The notes beneath the pieces were generated by a model that saw only the letters and a list, made by a program, of their open reading frames with translations, did not search any database and was not told the DNA's origin. A stretch of DNA of 59,264 bases, taken from positions 1 through 59,264 of the forward strand of contig JANYCN010000014.1 of the NCBI GenBank assembly GCA_025360225.1. The letters are read 5' to 3'. This document shows positions 1 to 8,032 of the stretch, one piece after another. A program made the translations under genes and the position numbers. The stretch comes from Actinomycetes bacterium. GTDB taxonomy: Bacteria; Actinomycetota; Thermoleophilia; Gaiellales; F1-60-MAGs149. Numbering within the stretch: the first letter of the stretch is position 1; every line of letters begins with the position of its first letter.

Positions 1-750
1 CGACGACCACACGATGCCGCCCTCGGAGCGACTGCGGTATCCCTGGTCGGGCCGCCCGCGGCGCTGGGCGTCGATGCCGCGACGTTCGTCGTCGCAATGG
101 CGATGATGATAGGCATCGGGCGCGGCGACTCGCGCGCGGAACGCAGCACGAGTCCCCTTGCCGACTTCCGTGAGGGGTGGCGCGAGTTCACCTCGCGCAC
201 GTGGCTGTGGACGATGGTGATCGGCTTCGGCTTCTTCCAGGTGACGTTCTTCCCGGCCCAGATGGTGCTCGGTCCCGACGTGGCGAGGCACACGCTCGGC
301 GGCGTCGGCGCCTGGGGTCTCATCATGTCGCTCCAGGGTGTCGGCGCCCTCGTCGGCGCCGCGATCGCGACGCGCCTGCCGAAGAGCCGGCCGCTGCTCA
401 TGTCGAGCCTCCTCTTCGCACCGGTCGGCGTGACGCTCGTCCTGCTCGGAACCGGTGCGCCCCTCCCTCTCGTCGCCGCCGGATCCGCGGTCACCGGGCT
501 CTGCTTCGGGAGCTCCGGACCGTTCTGGTTCACCGCGCTGCAGGCGAACGTGCCCGCGTCCGCACTGGCACGCGTGTCGAGCTTCGACCAGCTCGGCTCG
601 ATCATCCTCAACCCCATCGGCTGGCTCCTGATCGGGCCGCTCGCGCACGCGTCGTCGGCCGGAACCGTCCTCGTGGTCGCCGGCCTGTCGTGCACCGTCG
701 TCGAGCTCGGGATGCTGCTCGTGCCGAGCGTTCGGAAACTCCGGGCGTGA
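1..750 (+). CDS. MFS transporter, C-terminal part (5' end outside window)
   Basis: The reading frame is open from the first base to the TGA at 748-750, so the N-terminal half lies outside the window. The visible part holds alternating hydrophobic segments separated by short basic loops (for example the TRLPKSRPL loop), as in the second six-helix bundle of major facilitator transporters. A GGVGAWGLIMSLQGVGALVGA segment resembles the seventh to eighth helix region of drug-efflux-like MFS proteins. Substrate cannot be told. It ends 17 bases before the convergent GST-like gene. Confidence 0.75.
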   Translation, partial: RRPHDAALGATAVSLVGPPAALGVDAATFVVAMAMMIGIGRGDSRAERSTSPLADFREGWREFTSRTWLWTMVIGFGFFQVTFFPAQMVLGPDVARHTLGGVGAWGLIMSLQGVGALVGAAIATRLPKSRPLLMSSLLFAPVGVTLVLLGTGAPLPLVAAGSAVTGLCFGSSGPFWFTALQANVPASALARVSSFDQLGSIILNPIGWLLIGPLAHASSAGTVLVVAGLSCTVVELGMLLVPSVRKLRA

Positions 751-767
751 GCCGGAACCCGCCTTGC

Positions 768-1346
768 CTACGACGCGGCGTCGACGCGGGCCCGGTGCGC
801 GGCGATACGCGCGCCGCCGAACTCCAGGTCGTCGATCGAGTCGGCCCAGCTGGCGATCACCGCGAGCAGGACGTCCGCGACGGAGATCGACGTTCCGACG
901 AGCCAATCGCCGCTCCCCATCTCAGCCTCAATGCGTCCGCCGAGCGCCGTGAGCTGCTCCACAGCAGCCAGCCTCAGCGCTGTCTGGTGCTCGTCACCCT
1001 CGATCAGCCGCTCGGCATGGAACCAGCGGTAGAACGCGCCCATCAGGTTGTTTGACACGAACGCGAGCCAGCGGTACTGCAACGCCCGGTCGACGCTCCC
1101 GACGGTGCCGATCAGACCCGCCTGCGGGTGCGTGTCAGCGACGTGGAGGAGGATCGCGATCGTCTCGTACAGCACCAGCTCGCCGTCAACCAGCGTCGGC
1201 ACCGTGTCTGCCGGGTTGATGCGCCGATACTCCTCGCGGCTCATGTCGTTCTCGAGGTGCACGTAGCGGTACGTCGCACCCGCTAGATCAAGCGCCTTCT
1301 GCGCCGCATCCGCCGCAGTCTCCTCGTACCCGTACAGCTCGAGCAT
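768..1346 (-). CDS. Glutathione S-transferase-like protein
   Basis: 192 residues. The N-terminal 75 residues read as a thioredoxin-fold GST domain: a short LELYGYEET strand start, then VPTLVDGELVLYETIAIL, which matches the cis-Pro (VPTL) and the glutathione gamma-Glu binding (E-T/S) region. The rest is helical, as in the GST C-terminal domain. The preferred ATG is at 1346-1344; the open frame runs further upstream but would read through the divergent glgA. The two ATGs share the tetramer CATG at 1344-1347, so at least one start may be misplaced. Substrate unknown; most actinobacteria lack glutathione, so the thiol partner is uncertain. Confidence 0.75.
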   Translation of the reverse strand: MLELYGYEETAADAAQKALDLAGATYRYVHLENDMSREEYRRINPADTVPTLVDGELVLYETIAILLHVADTHPQAGLIGTVGSVDRALQYRWLAFVSNNLMGAFYRWFHAERLIEGDEHQTALRLAAVEQLTALGGRIEAEMGSGDWLVGTSISVADVLLAVIASWADSIDDLEFGGARIAAHRARVDAAS

Positions 1347-2691
1347 GGTTTCCTCCGCTACGCTTGCGCCTGTCGTGGGGACTGTTCCAGATCCGGTCCT
1401 ACCGCTGCGCATCCTGTTCTGCGCCGCCGAGGCGGCACCGTACAGCAAGGTCGGTGGCCTCGGCGACGTCGCCGCCGCGCTGCCGTCGGCGCTCGCGCGC
1501 CTTGGACACGACGTGCGGCTCGTCATCCCAAAGGCAGCGGGGGTCGCGGAGCACGACACGGGCGACGGGCCGAGGGTGCTTCTCGTCGAGGACCCTGTCG
1601 AACCGGGCGCTCCGGTGTACGGCGGCGACCGGGAAGGTGACCGCTTCGCGCGCTTCGCCCGTGCCGTGTCAGACGTCGCCAGCGAGCCCACCTGGATGCC
1701 CGATGTCGTGCACGCAAACGACTGGCACACGGCGCTCGTGCCGGTGTACCTCGCCGCGCGTGCCACCTCTGCACGCACGGTCATGACGATCCACAACCTC
1801 GCATATCAGGGTCGGCAGGACGGGTCGTTCGCTGAGCACAACGGGCTCGCTCGACCGCCAGCGCGCGGCGACATCGACCACGACACCGTGAACGTGTTCG
1901 GACGCGGTATCGCAACCGCGACCGCGGTGACGACGGTCAGCGTTGGCTACGCCCGCGAGATCCTCGAACCTCTCGCCGGGCACGGGCTCGACGCGCTCCT
2001 TCGTGAGCGCGGGGTCACGGGCATCACGAACGGGATCGATACGGACGCCTTCAACCCAGCGACGGACACGGCGATCGCGGCGCCGTTCACCACGGCGACG
2101 ATCGACGCACGCGAGGCCTGCAGAGCCGACCTCGCAAACAGCCTCGGCCTCGCTCACGACGGGCCGCTGATCGGTGTCGTGAGCCGCCTCGCGGAACAGA
2201 AGGGCCTCGACATCCTGCTCGCGGCAGCACCCGAGCTGATCGCACGAGGCGCGCGCCTCGTCGTGCTCGGTTCAGGAGAGCAGTGGCTCGAGGAGGGGTT
2301 GCGCGCGCTCGCGACGCACCACCCGACACGGGTTGCGACGTCGACCGCCTTCGACGATCGGCTCGCACGGCGCATCTACGCGGGATCCGACCTGTTCGCC
2401 ATGCCAAGCCGCTTCGAGCCCTGCGGCCTCGGGCAGCTGATCGCGATGCGCTACGGATCGCTCCCGCTCGCCCGGCGCACCGGCGGCATCACCGAGACCG
2501 TGCCGACCGACGTGGGTTACCTGTTCGACGACGTCGACACGGGCGCGATCCTCTGGGCGTTCGACCAGGCGGTTGCCGACTGGCAGGACGGGTCGGCGTT
2601 CCGTGCCCGCCAGGCCCGAGCGATGGCGATCGACAGCTCGTGGGATCGGGCAGCGCTCGCCTACGAGGCGCTCTACCGCTCGCTCGCCTAG
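1345..2691 (+). CDS. glgA: Glycogen synthase (GT5, ADP-glucose-type)
   Basis: 448 residues. It transfers glucose from ADP-glucose to the non-reducing end of an alpha-1,4-glucan in the cytoplasm. The N-terminal KVGGLGD loop (about residues 35-41) is the GT5 nucleotide-sugar binding signature. The C-terminal SRFEPCGLGQL stretch (about 355-365), with its GT-B Glu, followed by RTGGITETV, is characteristic of bacterial GlgA. The ATG at 1345 gives a 20-residue lead before the first beta strand (RILFCAAEAAPYSK); GTG at 1375 is an alternative. It is convergent with glgB, the stop codons abutting at 2691/2692, and belongs to the glycogen block. Confidence 0.93.
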   Translation: MVSSATLAPVVGTVPDPVLPLRILFCAAEAAPYSKVGGLGDVAAALPSALARLGHDVRLVIPKAAGVAEHDTGDGPRVLLVEDPVEPGAPVYGGDREGDRFARFARAVSDVASEPTWMPDVVHANDWHTALVPVYLAARATSARTVMTIHNLAYQGRQDGSFAEHNGLARPPARGDIDHDTVNVFGRGIATATAVTTVSVGYAREILEPLAGHGLDALLRERGVTGITNGIDTDAFNPATDTAIAAPFTTATIDAREACRADLANSLGLAHDGPLIGVVSRLAEQKGLDILLAAAPELIARGARLVVLGSGEQWLEEGLRALATHHPTRVATSTAFDDRLARRIYAGSDLFAMPSRFEPCGLGQLIAMRYGSLPLARRTGGITETVPTDVGYLFDDVDTGAILWAFDQAVADWQDGSAFRARQARAMAIDSSWDRAALAYEALYRSLA

Positions 2692-4836
2692 CTAGCCGCG
2701 CCCGAACCAGACGACGGCGAGCGGCGGAAGCGTGATGTCGGCGCTCGCGTCCATGTGACGAAACGGCTCCGCGACCGCCTCGACGACACCGAGGTTCCCC
2801 ATCCCCGAGCCACCGTAGATCGCGGCGTCGGTGTTCAGCAGCTCGCTCCAACGACCAGCGTACGGCAGGCCGAGCGTGTAGCCGGTGCGGGGGATGGGCG
2901 CGAGGTTGGCGACGCACACGAGCGCGTCATCACCGTCGAGGCGCGCGAACGCCACCACGTTCTCGTCCGCGTTCTCGCCGTCGATCATGCGAAACCCGGA
3001 CGGCTCGCAGTCACCGATCGACAGCACCCGTCGCTCACGCAATAGCCGGTTCGCGTCGCGGATGAGCGTCTGGACGCCGCGATGCAGCGGGTCGTCAAGC
3101 GCACCCCAGTCAACGGAAGCATCGTGGTTCCACTCGCTCTCCTGCGCGATCTCACAGCCCATGAAGAGCAGCTTCTTGCCCGGGTTCGCCCAGGTGTACG
3201 CGAGATAGCAGCGGTGGTTCGCGAACCGCTGCCACTGGTCGCCGGGCATCCGCCCGAGCAACGACCCCTTGCCGTGCACGACCTCGTCGTGAGAGACCGG
3301 CAGCACGTAGTTCTCCGCAAACGCGTAGACGAACGGGAACGTCAGGTCACGATGGTGGTGTTTCCGGTACACGGGGTCGAGGGCGAAGTAGGCGAGCGTG
3401 TCGTTCATGTAGCCCATGTTCCACTTGAAGCCGAACCCGAGCCCGTCGGCGTGCACCGGACGCGACACGCCCGGCCAAGCGGTTGACTCCTCCGCGACCA
3501 TCATCACGTCGGGGTGATGCCCGTACACGACAGCGTTCAGCTCGCGCAGGAACGCGATCGCCTCGAGGTTCTCGCGCCCACCGTTCTCGTTCGGCAGCCA
3601 CTGCCCGGCGGTGCGCGAGTAGTCGAGGTACAGCATTGACGCGACGGCGTCAACGCGGAGTCCGTCGGCGTGGAACTCCTCGAGCCAGTACAGCGCGTTC
3701 GCGACGAGGAAGTTGCGCACCTCGTGACGGCCGTAGTTGAAGACGAGCGTCCCCCAGTCCGGGTGGCTGCCACGGCGCGGGTCGTCGTGCTCGTACAGCG
3801 AGGTGCCATCGAGACGCGCGAGCGCGAAGGAGTCGCGCGGAAAGTGTCCGGGCACCCAGTCGAGGATCACGCCGATCCCCGCCTGGTGGAACGCGTCGAT
3901 CAGGAACCGCAGGTCGTCAGGCGTTCCGTACCGCGAGGTCGGGGCGTAGTAGCCACTCACCTGGTACCCCCACGAGCCACCGAAGGGGTGCTCCATCACC
4001 GGCATCAGCTCGACGTGGGTGAAGCCAAGGTCGGCGACGTACGCTGGCAACACGTCGGCGAGCTCCCGGTAGGAGAGTCCCTGTCGCCACGAGCCGAGAT
4101 GGACCTCGTACGTTGCGACCGGCGCGTCGTGCGTGTTTCGTGCGCCGCGCGTCGCCATCCACCGCTCGTCGCCCCAGACGTGGTGCCCGGCATCGACGAT
4201 GGACGCGGTATCAGGTGGCACCTGCGCGCGACGGGCGAGCGGGTCAGCGCGCAACGACACGCCACCATCGCCGGAGCGGATCGCGAGCTTGTACAGGTCG
4301 CCCGGCAGAGCACCAGGCACGAACAGCTCCCAGACCCCGCTCGCGCCGAGCGAGCGCAACGGCAGCCGTCGGTCGTCCCAGCCGAAGCGGTCACCGACCA
4401 CGGAGACGGCCCGCGCACCGGGCGCCCAGATCGCGAACGACACGCCAGGCACGCCGTCGATCGTGCGACAGCGCGCGCCGAGCGCCTCCCACAGCCGCTC
4501 GTGGCGACCCTCGCCGATCAGGTAGAGGTCAAGATCCGACAGCGTCGGTAGGAACGCGTACGGGTCGCCGACCTCCTCGGTGTACGTCGCCTGCTCGACG
4601 GCGAACCGGTAGGCTGGGATCGTGGAGCGACGAAGTCTCACCTCGAACAGCCCGTCGCCGCCGGCAGGCCGCATCTCGTGGCGACCGACATCGGTGACGA
4701 GCGTCACCGAACGCGCACCCGGCTGCCACGCCCGTACAACGACGGACGCGCCCGTCGGGTGAGCGCCCAGCACGTCGTGCGGGGTGGCGAGCGTGCCCGC
4801 CGCCAGCGCCAGCGCGGCCTGTCGCGTCGATCCCAT
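2692..4836 (-). CDS. glgB: 1,4-alpha-glucan branching enzyme (GH13)
   Basis: 714 residues. It cuts alpha-1,4 chains and rejoins them by alpha-1,6 links to branch glycogen. An N-terminal CBM48 region is followed by the GH13 barrel: DGLRVDAVASM carries the nucleophile Asp near residue 396, VAEESTAW the acid/base Glu near 450, and SHDEVVHGKGSL the conserved His-Asp site. The C-terminal all-beta domain ends VVWFGRG. Length is normal for GlgB. I chose ATG at 4836 (MGSTRQAAL); an in-frame Met 18 codons upstream would overlap the divergent glgP. Only 41 bases separate the glgB and glgP starts. Confidence 0.95.
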   Translation of the reverse strand: MGSTRQAALALAAGTLATPHDVLGAHPTGASVVVRAWQPGARSVTLVTDVGRHEMRPAGGDGLFEVRLRRSTIPAYRFAVEQATYTEEVGDPYAFLPTLSDLDLYLIGEGRHERLWEALGARCRTIDGVPGVSFAIWAPGARAVSVVGDRFGWDDRRLPLRSLGASGVWELFVPGALPGDLYKLAIRSGDGGVSLRADPLARRAQVPPDTASIVDAGHHVWGDERWMATRGARNTHDAPVATYEVHLGSWRQGLSYRELADVLPAYVADLGFTHVELMPVMEHPFGGSWGYQVSGYYAPTSRYGTPDDLRFLIDAFHQAGIGVILDWVPGHFPRDSFALARLDGTSLYEHDDPRRGSHPDWGTLVFNYGRHEVRNFLVANALYWLEEFHADGLRVDAVASMLYLDYSRTAGQWLPNENGGRENLEAIAFLRELNAVVYGHHPDVMMVAEESTAWPGVSRPVHADGLGFGFKWNMGYMNDTLAYFALDPVYRKHHHRDLTFPFVYAFAENYVLPVSHDEVVHGKGSLLGRMPGDQWQRFANHRCYLAYTWANPGKKLLFMGCEIAQESEWNHDASVDWGALDDPLHRGVQTLIRDANRLLRERRVLSIGDCEPSGFRMIDGENADENVVAFARLDGDDALVCVANLAPIPRTGYTLGLPYAGRWSELLNTDAAIYGGSGMGNLGVVEAVAEPFRHMDASADITLPPLAVVWFGRG

Positions 4837-4877
4837 TGTCGTAGCTTGACCGATCCCACCCCTGACAGCGAAGCCCG

Positions 4878-7406
4878 ATGACCCGCCCACTCGCCCGATT
4901 CACCGTCACCGCCGCCCTTCCCGAGGCGCTCGCGCCGCTCGCCAGGATTGCCCGCAACCTCGCCTGGACGTGGGACAGTGGCCTGCTGGCACTGCTTCGC
5001 GACGTCGACCCGGACGGCCTCGAGGCAGCCGAAGGCAACCCTGTCGCGATGCTCGCGAGCGTCGCCCCGCACCGGCTGGCCCAGCTCGCCGACGATCCGA
5101 CGTTCGTCGGCCGTGTCGCCGAGGCTGCAGGCCGGCTCGACGCGACGCTGACGGCCGACAGCTGGTACGCATCGCTCCCGACCGCTCCGCGCCTGATCGC
5201 GTACTTCTCGCCCGAGTTCGGCGTCAGCGAGACGCTCCCGCTCTACTCCGGCGGTCTCGGCGTGCTCGCTGGCGATCACCTGAAGGCCTGCTCCGACCTC
5301 GGCGTGCCGCTCGTCGGCGTCGGCCTCCTGTACCGACAGGGCTACTTCCGCCAGCGCTTGACGGTCTCGGGCGCCCAGGTGGAGGAGTTCTCCGACCACG
5401 ACCCCGCGCTGCTTCCGCTCCACCGCGTCAGCGCCGCCGACGGCGCTCCCGTACGGATCACGCTGCAGCTTCCCGGGGTGCACCTGCACGCCGGGGTGTG
5501 GCGCGCCGACGTCGGACGGGTCGCGCTGTACCTTCTTGATACCGACATCGCCGAGAACGCGCCGAGCGAGCGACGGATCACCGACCGCCTCTACGGCGGC
5601 GACGCCGAGCACCGCCTGCGCCAGGAGATCCTCCTCGGCGTCGGTGGAATGCGGATGCTCGATGCCCTCGGCCTCGCGCCCGACGTGTTTCACACGAACG
5701 AGGGCCACGCAGGGTTCCTCGGCGTCGAGCGGACACGCCGGCTCGTCGAGGCGGGCCTCGATCACGCCTCGGCGCTCGAGGCGGTGCGGGCGGCCACCGT
5801 CTTCACGACACACACGCCGGTGCCGGCCGGCATCGACCGATTCCCGCGCGGGCTCGTCGAGCGCTACTTCGGCGACGGCGGCGTGCCGACCGGGCTACCC
5901 CTCGATGTGCTGCTCGGCCTCGGAGCGGAGCCCGGCGGCGATCGGGGGTACTTCAACATGGCGGTGATGGGGCTGCGCCTAGCGGCACACGTGAACGGCG
6001 TCTCGCGCCTGCACGGAGCGGTGTCGCGGGAGATGTTTCAGGGCGTCTGGCCCGGCCTGACCGTGGACGAGGTGCCGATCGGCTCGATCACGAACGGCGT
6101 GCACGCAGAGACCTGGGTCGGGCCGGCCTTCGATCGCCTCTACCGCGACCGGCTCGGCGACGGCTACGGCGCGAACCCCCACGGCTACGGCGCGCTCCGC
6201 GACCTGCACGACCACGAGCTGTGGGACGCCCGCTGCAGCGCACGCGAGACCTTGGTGCGGGAGGTGCGCAGCCGCCTTCGCGCGCACCGCAGCGCCGTCG
6301 GCATGCGCGGCGCGCAGCTGCGCTGGATCGACGATGCCTTTGACCCCGGCGCGCTCACGATCGGCTTCGCCCGCCGCGTGCCAACGTACAAGCGCCTGAC
6401 GCTGATCTTGCGCCAGCGCGAGCGCCTTGTCCGCCTCCTGACCGACCGCGACCGGCCGTTGCAGCTGGTGTTCGCCGGCAAGGCCCACCCGCACGACCAT
6501 CCCGGCAAGGCGCTGATCGAGGAGCTCGGGGCGTTCGCCGCAGCACACGACGTCCGCCACCGCGTCGTGATGCTCGCCGACTACGACATGGCGATGGCGC
6601 GCACCCTGGTCGCCGGAGTCGACGTGTGGCTGAACAACCCGCTGCGGCCGCTCGAGGCGTGCGGCACGAGCGGCATGAAGGCGGCGCTCAACGGCGGCCT
6701 GAACTGCTCGATCCTCGACGGCTGGTGGGACGAGCTGTACGACGGCGGCAACGGCTTCGCGATCCCGTCGCTCGACGACGTGCACGTGCACGGCGACCGC
6801 CGCGACGAGGTCGAGGCTGCCGCGATGCTCGACCTGATCGAGCACGAGGTGATCCCCCGCTTCTACGACCGCCCGCAGGGGTTGCCGCAGCGCTGGCTCG
6901 AGATGGTGCGCCACACCATCACGACCCTCGCCCCGGAGGTGCTTGCGACCCGCATGGTGCGTGACTACGTCACGGATCGCTACGTCCCGGCGGCGCTTGC
7001 CGGCCGACGCCTGTCAGACGACGACCACGCCGCCGCACGCACGCTCGCCAGCTGGAAGGCCCACGTGCGCGAGCACTGGCACGGGGTATCGATCGCGATG
7101 CTCGACGCTGATGCTACGGGGCTGCACGCCGGTGACCGGCTCGAGATCAACGTCCACGCACACCTCGGCGCGCTGCGTGCAGAGGACGTGAACGTCCACG
7201 TCGTCTACGGCCGTCCGCGACCGGACGGCGGTCTTGCGGCACCGTCGATCGCTGAGCTCTCCCCTGCCGGAGACCGAAACGGCACGGTTCGCTTCTCCGG
7301 CACGTTGACCCTGCCAGCGGGCCCGCTCGGGATCGCCGCGCGCGCCCTCCCGTTCCATCCGGCGCTCACCGATCCGCGCGAGCTCGGCCTCGTCGCGACG
7401 ACGTAG
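4878..7406 (+). CDS. glgP: Alpha-glucan (glycogen) phosphorylase, GT35
   Basis: 842 residues. It uses phosphate to release glucose-1-phosphate from alpha-1,4-glucan. The first 110 residues (LARIARNLAWTWDSG) match the DUF3417 cap of the actinobacterial/thermophile type phosphorylase. YFSPEFGVSETLPLYSGGLG and THTPVPAGIDRF are phosphorylase hallmarks. GTSGMKAALNG around residue 601 contains the lysine that binds pyridoxal phosphate. The ATG at 4878 is close to the conserved N-terminus. It is divergent from glgB and convergent with the methyltransferase gene, whose stop is 8 bases away. Confidence 0.93.
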   Translation: MTRPLARFTVTAALPEALAPLARIARNLAWTWDSGLLALLRDVDPDGLEAAEGNPVAMLASVAPHRLAQLADDPTFVGRVAEAAGRLDATLTADSWYASLPTAPRLIAYFSPEFGVSETLPLYSGGLGVLAGDHLKACSDLGVPLVGVGLLYRQGYFRQRLTVSGAQVEEFSDHDPALLPLHRVSAADGAPVRITLQLPGVHLHAGVWRADVGRVALYLLDTDIAENAPSERRITDRLYGGDAEHRLRQEILLGVGGMRMLDALGLAPDVFHTNEGHAGFLGVERTRRLVEAGLDHASALEAVRAATVFTTHTPVPAGIDRFPRGLVERYFGDGGVPTGLPLDVLLGLGAEPGGDRGYFNMAVMGLRLAAHVNGVSRLHGAVSREMFQGVWPGLTVDEVPIGSITNGVHAETWVGPAFDRLYRDRLGDGYGANPHGYGALRDLHDHELWDARCSARETLVREVRSRLRAHRSAVGMRGAQLRWIDDAFDPGALTIGFARRVPTYKRLTLILRQRERLVRLLTDRDRPLQLVFAGKAHPHDHPGKALIEELGAFAAAHDVRHRVVMLADYDMAMARTLVAGVDVWLNNPLRPLEACGTSGMKAALNGGLNCSILDGWWDELYDGGNGFAIPSLDDVHVHGDRRDEVEAAAMLDLIEHEVIPRFYDRPQGLPQRWLEMVRHTITTLAPEVLATRMVRDYVTDRYVPAALAGRRLSDDDHAAARTLASWKAHVREHWHGVSIAMLDADATGLHAGDRLEINVHAHLGALRAEDVNVHVVYGRPRPDGGLAAPSIAELSPAGDRNGTVRFSGTLTLPAGPLGIAARALPFHPALTDPRELGLVATT

Positions 7407-7414
7407 CGCGCCCG

Positions 7415-8032
7415 TCAGCCGACGGGCCGCCGCAGCGCGACGAGGTGCACGCCGCCCGAATCCCAGCGTCGGGAGGGCCAGCGGAGGAAGGCCACGAGCT
7501 CGTCAGCCTGCCCGGCCCACGGGTGGACGATGAGCGCCTCCCCACCCGCCGTGACGAGGTGCTCGAGGGCGCCTGCCAGCGCGCCGGCGAGGCCTGGCTG
7601 GTACAGGACGTCGGCAGCCAGCACCAGATCGAACCTGCGACCGAGGCGCGCGACGGCTGCGTCATCGCGGAGGTCGAGGATCGCGGAAGCGATCCGACGG
7701 TGCAGCACCCGGCGGCCGTTCTCGCGGGCAAACGCAACGGCCGCACGGTCAACGTCCGTGGCGAGCACGTCCGCGCCAGCGAGCGCGGCGGCGATCGCGC
7801 CGAGCCCGAGGCCACACCCGACCTCGAGCACCGAGAGGTCGGAGAGATCCCGGCCGACAAGCTCAGCAGCAAGGGCGATCGACGACGGCCACAGACGCGC
7901 CCAGTACGGCGGGTGAAGGTCGTCGAGGCTCCCGTGCAGATCGTCGGGAGCGCTCGGTCGCACGAGCGAGATCACGCGGCCGCCGACGTCGACGGCTTCG
8001 GCAACCGGATGGTACGCCGCCAGACGTGTCAC
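7415..8032 (-). CDS. SAM-dependent methyltransferase, class I (protein-lysine MTase-like), coupled to glgX
   Basis: 205 residues. Motif I for SAM binding, LEVGCGLGLG, lies at about residues 69-78, followed by ATDVDRAAV (motif II acidic residue) and DLVLAADVLYQ (the post-motif of the family-16 group of protein-lysine methyltransferases). PPYWARLWPSSIALA just before motif I is also typical of that group. The GTG at 8032-8030 overlaps the glgX TGA (8031-8029) as GTGA, implying translational coupling; a longer start at 8068 would run into glgX. Substrate unknown. The coupling to a debranching enzyme is the only hint of its job. Confidence 0.8.
   Translation of the reverse strand: MTRLAAYHPVAEAVDVGGRVISLVRPSAPDDLHGSLDDLHPPYWARLWPSSIALAAELVGRDLSDLSVLEVGCGLGLGAIAAALAGADVLATDVDRAAVAFARENGRRVLHRRIASAILDLRDDAAVARLGRRFDLVLAADVLYQPGLAGALAGALEHLVTAGGEALIVHPWAGQADELVAFLRWPSRRWDSGGVHLVALRRPVG

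Noticed and set aside
3670-4551. Long plus-strand open frame opposite glgB
   Set aside because: GC-rich codon bias on the minus strand opens the antisense frame; its product is Arg/Val-rich without motifs, while glgB is certain.
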